Source of the DNA: Stutzerimonas stutzeri
GTDB lineage: Bacteria; Pseudomonadota; Gammaproteobacteria; Pseudomonadales; Pseudomonadaceae
Assembly (NCBI RefSeq): GCF_019090095.1
Contig: NZ_JAGQFP010000002.1
Span: 930,001 to 994,000 of the forward strand
DNA: 64,000 nucleotides
Reading direction: 5' to 3'
Under the pieces are notes generated by a model, which worked only from the letters and a program-made list of their open reading frames with translations, ran no database searches and was not told where the DNA came from. This document shows, one piece after another, positions 48,199 to 56,634 of this stretch (position 1 is its first letter; each line of letters opens with the position of its first letter). Both the position numbers and the translations under genes were made by a program.

Positions 48199-49158
48199 TC
48201 AGCGGTTTTTGATCATGGCTGGAATCGCCCTTAAGTAGATCAACTCACCAATCAATTCTACGAGTGTCTGAGTGATCACAGCCGCCGCAGCCAGCCCGCG
48301 AATGGACTCCGGGAGCGCTAGGGCCAGGGGAAGCACTACAAGCGAGTTGCGAGTGCCTGAGCTAAATGCCACTGCCCGTGCGGCAGATACCTCCAAACCA
48401 AATAGCCGGGAGCTGAGTACGCCGAGGGCGGGAGCGAGTAATAGAAACGCTCCGTATACCGGAAGCAACGGCGCCAGGATGTCGAGTTGGTACACGACGG
48501 CCGCGATCTGCGAACCTACCACCACGATTAGAACCAGGGCCATTGCAGGTACTGGCAGCCAAGCCCAGCCTGCGCTCCATGCACGAACCAGCAGAGATCG
48601 GCGCCCGCCAAATTCGGTGAGCACAGCCGCTACCAAGGGTAGGACGATCAGTAACAGGAAAGCTTCTGCGAAGGGCCACAGCTTGATCACTGTGCCAGCT
48701 TCGGAACCAAGGATTAGCTGCAAGTAGAGGGGCAGCAGCAAAAGCTGAAGCAACAGCAGCAATGGCGTCGCCGCGAGCACCAGACGAGAGTCCCCTTTGC
48801 CCAGGTGGGTGAAGACCACCACGTAATCGATACAAGGCGTCAGCAGGACAAGTAGCGCGCCGACCAACAAGGCCTTGTTCGATGAGAGCGGCCACGTCAC
48901 TAGCCACACCATCAATGGCATTAACAGGAAGTTGGCCAGTAACAGGGCACCGACGAAGCGGCGGTTGGCAAAAGCTGCTCGCAGTTCCAGAAAAGGAATC
49001 TGCAGAAACATGGCATACATCAGCACGGCAATCGCCGGTGTGATGGCCATGGCCGTCAGTCCGGTGAATTGCGCAGAGCTCAAACCTGCAATGGCAGCGG
49101 CCACCACCGCCGCGAAATAAAATGCTATCTGATGTTCTTCCAGCCAGTCCCGCGACAT
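48199..49158 (-). CDS. ACR3/bile acid:sodium symporter family transporter (arsenite-type)
   Basis: A 319-residue inner-membrane protein with ten hydrophobic segments. The start at 49158 (MSRDWLEEHQIAFYFAAVVA) is chosen because upstream codons are not protein-like. It shows ACR3 features: LSSAQFTGLTAMAITPAIAV, the conserved cysteine in VLLTPCIDYVVVFTHLGKGD (TM4) and VAFSSGTRNSLVVLPLALAL. ACR3 proteins export arsenite; no arsR, arsC or arsH is beside it, so the substrate is not certain. Confidence 0.75.
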   Translation of the reverse strand: MSRDWLEEHQIAFYFAAVVAAAIAGLSSAQFTGLTAMAITPAIAVLMYAMFLQIPFLELRAAFANRRFVGALLLANFLLMPLMVWLVTWPLSSNKALLVGALLVLLTPCIDYVVVFTHLGKGDSRLVLAATPLLLLLQLLLLPLYLQLILGSEAGTVIKLWPFAEAFLLLIVLPLVAAVLTEFGGRRSLLVRAWSAGWAWLPVPAMALVLIVVVGSQIAAVVYQLDILAPLLPVYGAFLLLAPALGVLSSRLFGLEVSAARAVAFSSGTRNSLVVLPLALALPESIRGLAAAAVITQTLVELIGELIYLRAIPAMIKNR

Positions 49159-49388
49159 CTGATATCTTCTCTTGCTGCGCAAGGGCGACATTCTCGCACT
49201 GGCATCGGATTTAACCCAGCGTTGAGGCTGGTTGCGCAGCGGGCTGCCTGGTTGCTTTTCGCTTGTGCCGGTGGGCGAAGGTTTACAACGCTCCAACAAG
49301 TCTTGCCGACAAGAGGAAGCATGGTGTTTCGAAATAACCGGATGGCGGGTCTGACGCAAGTGTTCGTCACCGCCAGGAGCTAACCGCA

Positions 49389-49823
49389 ATGAATCCTCAA
49401 CGTTCAGGCATGACCTGGAACCTGCTGCTGCTAACCTGGCTGGTCGCACTGGTATCGACCCTATCCGCGCTGTACATTGGCGAGGTGATGGGCCAGGCAC
49501 CCTGTGTTTTGTGCTGGTTCCAGCGCGCCTTTATGTTTCCGCTGGCGGTGATCCTGGCCATCGCCTGCTACCGCTCGGATTTCACAGTCTGGCGTTACGC
49601 CCTACCGCTGACCGCTATCGGTGCGGCTCTGGCATTTGTTCACACGCTGCTCTATGCAGGGCTGATTCCACAGCCGATCCAGCCCTGCACGGCCACCGGT
49701 CCATCCTGCTCAGGCGCCGGAATGACCCTCTTCGGCGTGGTGCCCCTGCCGGCACTCGCCTTGTTCGCCTTTATCCTGATCGCCATCCTGCTCATTCTCA
49801 TCCGTCGGAGAACAACTCCATGA
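49389..49823 (+). CDS. Disulfide bond formation protein DsbB-like
   Basis: A 144-residue four-helix inner-membrane protein. It has the DsbB cysteine pair C-x-x-C in APCVLCWFQRAFMFPLAV (quinone-linked) and a second pair in CTATGPSCSG in the second periplasmic loop. It reoxidises a DsbA-type partner. The next gene, a DsbA-like protein, overlaps by four bases, so the two form a dedicated redox pair. Confidence 0.9.
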   Translation: MNPQRSGMTWNLLLLTWLVALVSTLSALYIGEVMGQAPCVLCWFQRAFMFPLAVILAIACYRSDFTVWRYALPLTAIGAALAFVHTLLYAGLIPQPIQPCTATGPSCSGAGMTLFGVVPLPALALFAFILIAILLILIRRRTTP

Positions 49824-50500
49824 ATCGCCGTTCCGTGGTCCTGATCATCAGTGCCGTGATCCTGGCCGTTTTTGCCGCCGCCGCATTCTTCTATTCCCCC
49901 TCGCAGTCGCCTCAACAGGCCCAGGCTCCCAGTTCGACAGCCCAAGAGACCGCGACACAACCCAAACAGAACGGAGGCCAACTGGTTCGCTTCCACTCGC
50001 CGGTGTTCGGCCCGGCGCAAGCGCCAGTAACCATTGTCGAGTTCTTCGATCCTTCATGCGAGGCATGCCGCGCCTTCCATCCCTTTGTGAAGCAGATCCT
50101 CGCCGAGAACCCGGAAGATGTACGTCTGGTGCTGCGCTATGTACTGTTTCATCAAGGTTCGGAAGAAGTGGCGCGGATGCTTGAGGCGGCGCGCAAGCAA
50201 AATCTCCATGAACAAGTGCTGGAGGCTGTGCTGGAGACCCAGCCCGGTTGGCACGACGACCCCAAGGTAACGCAGGCATGGGCTGCTGCCGAGCGCGTCG
50301 GTTTGAACTTGGAGCAGGCCCGCCAGGACATGCATACGCCTAGCGTCAACGCCGTGCTTGAAACGGACATGCAGGACGTCAAGGCCGTTGGGATTCGTGG
50401 CACCCCGACCTTTTTTGTCAATGGTCGAGCGCTCAGCGAGTTCGGCCCGGAGCCGCTGCGCCGATTAGTGAGCAGCGAAGTGGCCAAGGCACGGGAATGA
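49820..50500 (+). CDS. Membrane-anchored DsbA-family thiol oxidoreductase
   Basis: A 226-residue protein with an N-terminal anchor or uncleaved signal (VVLIISAVILAVFAAAAFFY) and a Gln/Ala/Pro-rich linker of about 30 residues. The DsbA/thioredoxin-like domain has active site CEAC in VEFFDPSCEACRAFHPFVKQ and the cis-proline in GIRGTPTFFVNG. It is exported and likely oxidises or reduces cysteines in envelope proteins. Paired with the DsbB-like gene by overlap. Confidence 0.88.
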   Translation: MNRRSVVLIISAVILAVFAAAAFFYSPSQSPQQAQAPSSTAQETATQPKQNGGQLVRFHSPVFGPAQAPVTIVEFFDPSCEACRAFHPFVKQILAENPEDVRLVLRYVLFHQGSEEVARMLEAARKQNLHEQVLEAVLETQPGWHDDPKVTQAWAAAERVGLNLEQARQDMHTPSVNAVLETDMQDVKAVGIRGTPTFFVNGRALSEFGPEPLRRLVSSEVAKARE

Positions 50501-50504
50501 CACT

Positions 50505-50966
50505 ATGAGCGCGCTGGAGAACCGCGTGCCACCGCTGCTCGTAGCTGGCCTGATCGCTCTGCTGATGGGTTTGTCGGGGCCCAGATTACCGAGCATCGAA
50601 CTGGCATGGACCGCGCGGCTGACCTTCGCTTTGCCGGTACTGTTCCTGGGGCTCGGCGTGTGTTTCGCCGGCGTACTGTCGTTTCGCCGCGCACGTACTA
50701 CTGTCAATCCATTGCAGCCGCAGCAGGCTTCGGTGTTGGTGGAGGCTGGCATCTATCAGTACAGCCGCAACCCCATGTATTTGGGCTTCGCCATCAGCCT
50801 GACGGCCTGCGCGCTGGCCCTGGCCTCGCCTTTTACCCTGCTGGGCGTGGTTGCCTTCGTGCTTTACATGAATCGTTTCCAAATCGAACCCGAAGAGTCG
50901 GCGCTGGAAGCGCTGTTCGGCGAATCATTCGCTCGCTACCGCGCACGAGTCCGCCGCTGGCTCTGA
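50505..50966 (+). CDS. Isoprenylcysteine carboxyl methyltransferase-like membrane protein
   Basis: A 153-residue inner-membrane protein with four hydrophobic segments. It has the family motif YQYSRNPMYLGFAISL and the C-terminal EPEESALEALFGESFARYRA, which form the SAM-binding site of the ICMT/PEMT family. Bacterial members' substrates are unknown. It starts only 4 bases after the DsbA-like gene and is the third gene of that operon. Confidence 0.82.
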   Translation: MSALENRVPPLLVAGLIALLMGLSGPRLPSIELAWTARLTFALPVLFLGLGVCFAGVLSFRRARTTVNPLQPQQASVLVEAGIYQYSRNPMYLGFAISLTACALALASPFTLLGVVAFVLYMNRFQIEPEESALEALFGESFARYRARVRRWL

Positions 50967-51180
50967 GCGTCCGCGGCGGTAGCGACTGGCGGGGCTTGCT
51001 CGTCGCGGCAGCCTGCCGAAGGTGCCACGACCTAGCCTGATCTCCTCGTGACGAGCTGCTTTGGCCACATGCCGCTAGCATGTCTCTGGTCGAAGACATA
51101 GCGCCAACGAGTGATGTCGCAAGTTCACTCCGTTGATATCGAGATAACTGTCTAGCAACAGCGGTGAGCGCAAAGCAGGC

Positions 51181-52101
51181 TTATGCTTCGCTGCGATGAC
51201 TGTCGGCCTGCCTGGTGTCGATACAAACACTGCCGTCTAGCTCCATTTCAAGTGTCGAGTGGCTGACTTTGAATCGCTCATGAAGTACACGTTTTAAATC
51301 AGTCTTCACTCGTTCAATTTCGGGCAGGCTAGCCTTCTTGATGACAACGTGAGCTTCCAATGCAGTTGAATGTTCGGCAATTTCCCAGACATGTACGTGG
51401 TGAACACTCACAACGTCGTCCACTTGCTCCATGACATTGATTATATCAGTGATGGAAACTCCTTCTGGTGCGCCCTCCATTAACAAGTGAATGGTTTTAG
51501 GTAGCATGCTAAAGCCCTGCCATAGCACGTAACCAGCAATCATCAGCGTCAGTACAGTATCTGTCCAATACCAGTCATACAGAAGGATTAATGTTCCGGC
51601 AATAATAACACCGACGGAGGCCAGCGCATCCGACACATTGTGCAAGAATGCCGCCTTTATATTCATGCTATTCTTAGACATTGTGTAGGTGAGCAAGGCC
51701 GTGACGACATCTACAATCAAGGCTATTCCCGCCACCACGACCACTGTCCATCCTTCAATGGGCTGTGGGGCAAAAAACCGACCTATAGCTTCGTAGATGA
51801 GGTAGAGACCAACGATAATCAGCGTGACCAAGTTAATCAAAGCCGCTATGGTTTCACTGCGTCGGTAGCCGAAGGTTTTAAAAGCATCTGGCGGTTTGCG
51901 ACCGATTTTACGTGCGATGAGCGCAATAACCAGTGATGCGGCATCGCTCAAGTTATGTAGCGCGTCAGCTATGAGCGATAAACTGCCAGAAAGTATTCCT
52001 CCAACAACTTGTGCCAGAGTTAGCACAGTATTAACGCCAATGGCAGCGATTAAACGCTTATCGCCTATGGCTTCGGTGTTATGGTTATGTTCGTGAGCCA
52101 T
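51181..52101 (-). CDS. czcD: CDF zinc/cobalt/cadmium exporter CzcD-like
   Basis: A 306-residue six-helix transporter starting MAHEHNHNTEAIGDKRLI. The transport site has H-x-x-x-D in both TM2 (ADALHNLSDAASLVI) and TM5 (AAFLHNVSDALASVGV), as in zinc-specific CzcD/ZitB members and unlike the FieF-type gene at 37.8 kb. A cytoplasmic domain follows (DVVSVHHVHVWEIAEHSTAL). It exports cytosolic Zn(II), Co(II) and Cd(II). AT-richer than the backbone. Confidence 0.92.
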   Translation of the reverse strand: MAHEHNHNTEAIGDKRLIAAIGVNTVLTLAQVVGGILSGSLSLIADALHNLSDAASLVIALIARKIGRKPPDAFKTFGYRRSETIAALINLVTLIIVGLYLIYEAIGRFFAPQPIEGWTVVVVAGIALIVDVVTALLTYTMSKNSMNIKAAFLHNVSDALASVGVIIAGTLILLYDWYWTDTVLTLMIAGYVLWQGFSMLPKTIHLLMEGAPEGVSITDIINVMEQVDDVVSVHHVHVWEIAEHSTALEAHVVIKKASLPEIERVKTDLKRVLHERFKVSHSTLEMELDGSVCIDTRQADSHRSEA

Positions 52102-52333
52102 TGGTTTTTAACCGTCCTTAAATAACATAAGACAAGGATAGGGAGCCCAAAAAAGTAATAGATAATACTAGCACCAATACCATCTGGCCTTCCAAACCAC
52201 ACTGACAGAAATGCGACCACTCTCAAGCGAGTTCGTGCATTATCGTCTGAAACTTGCCGATAACTGGCCGATCCCTCTCAAACGTTAAACGACGTTGCTC
52301 GCTAATGATAGATGATGCGGCGTCAATCCGAAG

Positions 52334-52349
52334 ATGACAAAATTGTAAT
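52334..52349. promoter_or_regulatory. Candidate metal-responsive operator ATGACA-N4-TGTAAT
   Basis: ATGACAAAATTGTAAT differs by one base from the palindrome ATTACA-N4-TGTAAT seen before the oprD-like gene (59964-59979). CopR/CzcR/CusR-type regulators bind sites of this build. It could serve czcD, the small exported protein, or both. Confidence 0.5.
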
Positions 52350-52444
52350 CTTCCAATCATTCTTTTCGTAGGATAGGCCCTTGCAGATTGGTGCGCCTCG
52401 GTGCTGACATGACGAAGCAAGGCGCTCATGTCACCGCGCAATGG

Positions 52445-52473
52445 AAGCATTACATTTCAATAATGTAATGCTT
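52445..52473. promoter_or_regulatory. Perfect inverted repeat upstream of the small exported protein
   Basis: AAGCATTACATT and AATGTAATGCTT are perfect 12-bp arms around TCAAT. It contains ATTACA and TGTAAT, the same half-sites as the metal boxes but with a 9-base gap. It may be an operator or an RNA hairpin in the leader. Confidence 0.45.
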
Positions 52474-52577
52474 GGCTCATGCTGCTGTTAACTTCAATCA
52501 CGCAAAATTCATTCGAACCTGCAGGGCTCAGCGAGAAAGCTCAGCAAGCCACCTTTGAATTTAGCGAGGACTGCCCT

Positions 52578-52808
52578 ATGAATCTGTTGAAAGCTATTGT
52601 TGTTGGTTTGGTAATCTGCGGCTCCGCATTGTCTTATGCAGAAGATGGTTACGACCGCTCAATTAAATTTAATGAAAAATTCCGAGCAGATCAAAAACGA
52701 ATTCACGGAACCGAATCCGCCAAACGAAAAATAGACGAATTACAGATTAAGGATACCCGCCAAGATCAGAACAATACGGAAAGCAAGAAAGAAACCAAAG
52801 CTGACTAA
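52578..52808 (+). CDS. Small exported protein, PtrA-like
   Basis: 76 residues starting at ATG 52578. A signal peptide (MNLLKAIVVGLVICGSALSY-A) precedes EDGYDRSIKFNEKFRADQKR and a charged tail rich in Lys, Asp, Gln. The start of the mature part recalls PtrA-type small periplasmic proteins of pseudomonads that are induced by metals through CopRS/CzcRS; the resemblance is short and I am not sure. It has its own terminator and lies beside czcD and a putative metal box. Confidence 0.6.
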   Translation: MNLLKAIVVGLVICGSALSYAEDGYDRSIKFNEKFRADQKRIHGTESAKRKIDELQIKDTRQDQNNTESKKETKAD

Positions 52809-52875
52809 CCGCTTCATATCTGAACGATATTCGCCTCCGGCAGCTTCCAATCTCCTTTGGAAGCAGTTGCACTCT

Positions 52876-52899
52876 AAGCGCCCTTCGGGGCGCTTTTTT
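52876..52899 (+). terminator. Terminator after the small exported protein
   Basis: Stem GCGCCC-TTCG-GGGCGC followed by TTTTTT, 70 bases after the stop codon. Confidence 0.85.
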
Positions 52900-52933
52900 G
52901 TTTCCATAACTTGCCCGCAACATCGCTACCAGC

Positions 52934-53290
52934 GAATCGCCCGGAATTTATATAAGCCGTTTCGTTTAAGTCAGGCCGCCATTGCCTGATCTGTTGTTAT
53001 TAGCCTTCGCAAGGATCATGTCCGAGTGAGCTGAACAGACGCTGTGGCGTACAGCGCACCCATGTCTGGGTCGCTATCTCAAAGGCCTCACGGTTCGCCC
53101 ATGATTGACGGTGTCAGCTCGGCCTTGCACAGCCCGCTGATCGTTCCAGCCAGGGCTTTGTCGTAGCTATCGCCCTTTGCTGCCGACCGGGGCAGGTCAG
53201 TCGCTGTTTGCATAATCCTTCGTCAGCTCACCGTGGGTGAAAGCCATCAGGTCAAGGACGCGTATGTAGCGAAAGTCATACGCACTAAGC
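52934..53290 (-). mobile_element. Second IS3-family remnant, heavily decayed
   Basis: Shares GCCGTTTCGTTTAAGTCAGG (52956 on, 24 identical bases in all) and the adjoining IS end with the remnant at 43.5 kb, in the same orientation. On the minus strand SYDKALAGTISGLCKAELTP matches the DDE end of IS3 OrfB (D-S-Y-D-N-A-L-A-E-T-I-N-G-L), followed by frameshifts and stops. The remaining stretch to 53391 shows nothing else. Confidence 0.7.
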
Positions 53291-53391
53291 GCTGAGCAAT
53301 TTTTTATTTACCGCTTAGATGCATCAGACTGCGCCACAAAGGCTGTGCTGTCCGCTGCGCCGCTAATGAAACTGCGCTCCGATAATTAACG

Positions 53392-53425
53392 CGCCCCGTT
53401 CTCGCTAGCTAGCAAGAACGGGGCG
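53392..53425. terminator. Hairpin downstream of czcA, possible terminator
   Basis: CGCCCCGTTCT and AGAACGGGGCG form an 11-bp stem around a loop that is itself palindromic (GCTAGCTAGC). On the minus strand no long U run follows, so termination is uncertain. Confidence 0.45.
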
Positions 53426-53446
53426 TTGTGTGCCGCCATCCAATCT

Positions 53447-56400
53447 CTAGCTTGTTCTGTCAGCGGCCAACGCGATTTCTTGCTCCTCCAATTCGTCTTC
53501 GCGTCGATGAGCCATCTGGTAGAGCAACGGCAAAACTAATAGCGTTAGCACCGTTGAGGAGAGAATCCCCCCGATCACCACCGTCGCAAGGGGACGTTGT
53601 ACCTCTGCACCGGTACCCACATTCAAGGCCATTGGAACGAACCCGAGTGAAGCCACTAAGGCTGTCATCAATACCGGTCGTAGCCGGGTAAGGGCACCTT
53701 CGCGGATCGCAGTGTCCAGAGGTAAACCTTGCTCCCGTAGGCTACGGATGAAGGAGATCATTACCAGGCCATTTAGAACGGCGACGCCTGACAGAGCAAT
53801 AAAGCCAACACCTGCTGAAATGGACAATGGGATATCTCTGAGCCACAGCGCAACAATGCCTCCGGTGAGCGCAAATGGAATCCCTGTAAAGACCAACAAA
53901 CCGTCTTTGACATTGTTGAACATCATGAAAAGCAGAATGAAGACCAGGAGCAGCGCCACGGGGACGACAATCTGCAGCCGCTTCGTTGCCGATTCAAGCT
54001 GCTCAAAGGTACCGCCCCAGTCGATCCAATAACCTGCCGGGATATCTACCTGGGCCTGGATTTTCTGTTCTGCCTCAGATACGAATGATCCAATGTCACG
54101 ACCACGGACGTTTGCACTGACGACAATTCGCCGTTTCCCTTCTTCTCTACTGATCTGATTCGGACCGGGGGCCAAATCCAGGGTGGCCACCTCGCCGAGG
54201 GGGATATAACTTATGGTGCTGTTTAATTCCCTTGGAAGGGCAATTGGAAGCCGCTCAATTGCGGCGAGATCGCTGCGTATCTCGTCCGGTAAACGAACCA
54301 CGATATCGAAACGCCGATCTCCTTGAAACAAGGTGCCTGCCTCTCGGCCACCGATAGCTACTGCAACCGCTTGCTGGACGGTATCTAGACTCAGGCCGTA
54401 TCGTGCGATCTGATCGCGATCGATATCAATCGTGAGCATGGGAAGGCCAGTCGTCTGCTCGACCGTAACCTCTGAAGCGCCTGGTACTTGTCCTAGCACC
54501 TCGGATACTTCCGCCGCCGTGCTGTTAAGAACGTCCATGTCATCACCATAGATTTTCACGGCTACCGCGGCACGAACTCCGGAAATCAGCTCGTTGAAAC
54601 GCAGCTGAATCGGCTGGGAAAACTCGTAGTTATTGCCCGGCAACTCAGCGGCGGATGCTTGCACCTCGCTTAAGAGCTGATTACGCGACTTGCCTGGATC
54701 CGGCCACTGTTCTTGTGGCTTCAGCATGACGTACCCGTCAGAGATATTTGGAGGCATAGCATCCGATGCCACTTCCGCAGTGCCAGTTCGCGCAAATATG
54801 CGTTCAATCTCCGGAAACTCATCCATAAGCTTTCGCTCCAGCTGCTGCTGCATCTCTACAGACTGACTAAGACTGGTAGCTGGTACACGAAGGGCTTGGA
54901 TAGCGAAGTCTCCCTCGTTGAGGCTAGGCACGAATTCACTGCCCATACGTGACCCTACGAGGCCAGAAAGTATGACTACAACTACCGCAAAGGTGAGCAC
55001 TGCTGGCTTGTTGGCCATTACCGCATCGAGCGCAGGTGCGTAGGCCCGTTTAGCATTGCGGATTAGAAAGTTTTCCTTTTCCGTAACCCGCTTACCGATA
55101 AAGAGCGCAACGGCCGCCGGGACGAACGTCACCGAAAGGATTATCGCCCCGAATAGCGCTGTCACTACGGTAAACGCCATGGGCGTGAACATCTTACCTT
55201 CTACCCCTGTAAGGGCGAATATCGGCAGATACACGATCATAATGATCAGCTGCCCATACAATAGAGGCCGACGCACTTCCTTTGCCGCAGCGAATACTTC
55301 ATGAAGCCGTTCGGACAGTGTTAATGCCCGTCCGTGATGGGACTGAGCGTGTGCAAGTCGACGCACGCAGTTCTCAACAATCACCACGGCTCCATCGATA
55401 ATGATGCCGAAATCCAATGCGCCTAGGCTCATCAGGTTGGCGCTGACCTGATTGGCTACCATGCCGGTGAACGTGAAGAGCATAGAAAGCGGTATCACAA
55501 GCGCGGTTAGGATCGCCGCCCGGATATTGCCTAAGAAGAGAAAAAGTATAACCACAACAAGAATGGCACCCTCAGTGAGGTTCTTCTTAACGGTGGATAT
55601 AGCTTTGTCTACGAGTACAGTTCGATCGTAGACAGTAATTGCCTTTACGCCTTCCGGAAGCGAAAGGTTTATCTCTTTCATCTTGTCGTCGACAGCCCTT
55701 GAAACTACTCGGCTATTTTCACCGATAAGCATGAAGGCCGTACCTAGTACCACTTCGCGGCCATTCTCGGTGGCTGCGCCAGTGCGGAGCTCCTTTCCAA
55801 CCTCGACCGTCGCAACGTCGCGGATACGCACTGGGGTACCGTCAACGTTGCTAATAAGGGTATCGCGGATGTCCTCCACAGACTGCATTTGCCCTGGAGC
55901 GCGAACAAGATACTGCTCGCCGCGCTTTTCAATATATCCGGCACCTAGATTGTTATTGTTTTGCTCAACCGCCTCGATCAAATCTTGTAGTGTTAGTCCA
56001 AACGACCGCAAAGTGTCTGGGTTGGGGGCGATCTGATATTCCTTTGCATATCCTCCGATCGTATTGATCTCAGTAACACCAGGTACATTTCGGACTTGCG
56101 GTTTGATGATCCAATCTTGAATCTCACGCAAGTCAGCAGGGGTATACGGCGTACCGTCCGATTTGGTGGCACCTTCCTCAGCTTCAACCGTCCAAAAATA
56201 GATTTCGCCAAGCCCAGTGGAAATAGGGCCAAGTGTTGGAGTGACGCCATCTGGGAGCTGATCTTTGGCCCCTCCCAGGCGCTCGTTCACAAGTTGGCGG
56301 GCAAAATAGATGTCAGTGCCTTCCTCAAAAATAACTGTGATCTGAGAAAGTCCATATCGAGACAAGGATCGTGTCTGCTCGAGCTTGGGCAGCCCAGCCA

Positions 56401-56617
56401 TTACCGTCTCGAGCGGGTAGGTAATACGCTGCTCCACTTCCAGCGGGGAATAACCTGGCGCCGCAGTGTTGATTTGCACCTGTACGTTGGTGATATCCGG
56501 GACAGCATCGATAGGCAGCTTTTGGTAGCTGTAAGCTCCTAACGCTGCCATGCCAAGCACGGCTAGCATAACCAACCAGCGATGCTCGATAGAAAAACGA
56601 ATGATACGTTCGAACAC
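53447..56617 (-). CDS. czcA: Heavy-metal RND efflux pump CzcA
   Basis: A 1056-residue inner-membrane HME-RND pump starting MFERIIRFSIEHRWLVMLAV. The TM4 signature DFGIIIDGAVVIVEN is that of the Zn/Co/Cd class (HME1 type, DFGxxxDGAxxxVEN). Two large periplasmic loops follow TM1 and TM7; the second half has DIPLSISAGVGFIALSGVAV and ALTRLRPVLMTALVASLGF. The C-terminus lacks the His-rich tail of some CzcA proteins. It forms a tripartite complex with CzcB and CzcC to export zinc, cobalt and cadmium. Last gene of czcI-C-B-A, 17 bp after czcB. Confidence 0.96.
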   Translation of the reverse strand: MFERIIRFSIEHRWLVMLAVLGMAALGAYSYQKLPIDAVPDITNVQVQINTAAPGYSPLEVEQRITYPLETVMAGLPKLEQTRSLSRYGLSQITVIFEEGTDIYFARQLVNERLGGAKDQLPDGVTPTLGPISTGLGEIYFWTVEAEEGATKSDGTPYTPADLREIQDWIIKPQVRNVPGVTEINTIGGYAKEYQIAPNPDTLRSFGLTLQDLIEAVEQNNNNLGAGYIEKRGEQYLVRAPGQMQSVEDIRDTLISNVDGTPVRIRDVATVEVGKELRTGAATENGREVVLGTAFMLIGENSRVVSRAVDDKMKEINLSLPEGVKAITVYDRTVLVDKAISTVKKNLTEGAILVVVILFLFLGNIRAAILTALVIPLSMLFTFTGMVANQVSANLMSLGALDFGIIIDGAVVIVENCVRRLAHAQSHHGRALTLSERLHEVFAAAKEVRRPLLYGQLIIMIVYLPIFALTGVEGKMFTPMAFTVVTALFGAIILSVTFVPAAVALFIGKRVTEKENFLIRNAKRAYAPALDAVMANKPAVLTFAVVVVILSGLVGSRMGSEFVPSLNEGDFAIQALRVPATSLSQSVEMQQQLERKLMDEFPEIERIFARTGTAEVASDAMPPNISDGYVMLKPQEQWPDPGKSRNQLLSEVQASAAELPGNNYEFSQPIQLRFNELISGVRAAVAVKIYGDDMDVLNSTAAEVSEVLGQVPGASEVTVEQTTGLPMLTIDIDRDQIARYGLSLDTVQQAVAVAIGGREAGTLFQGDRRFDIVVRLPDEIRSDLAAIERLPIALPRELNSTISYIPLGEVATLDLAPGPNQISREEGKRRIVVSANVRGRDIGSFVSEAEQKIQAQVDIPAGYWIDWGGTFEQLESATKRLQIVVPVALLLVFILLFMMFNNVKDGLLVFTGIPFALTGGIVALWLRDIPLSISAGVGFIALSGVAVLNGLVMISFIRSLREQGLPLDTAIREGALTRLRPVLMTALVASLGFVPMALNVGTGAEVQRPLATVVIGGILSSTVLTLLVLPLLYQMAHRREDELEEQEIALAADRTS

Positions 56618-56634
56618 GATTCTATAACTCCGTA

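Larger units (their letters stand above)
52102..52577. other. 476-bp divergent intergenic region between czcD and the small exported protein gene
   Basis: Contains a metal-box-like palindrome (52334-52349) and a perfect 12-bp inverted repeat (52445-52473), both listed. AT-rich; no gene. Confidence 0.6.
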
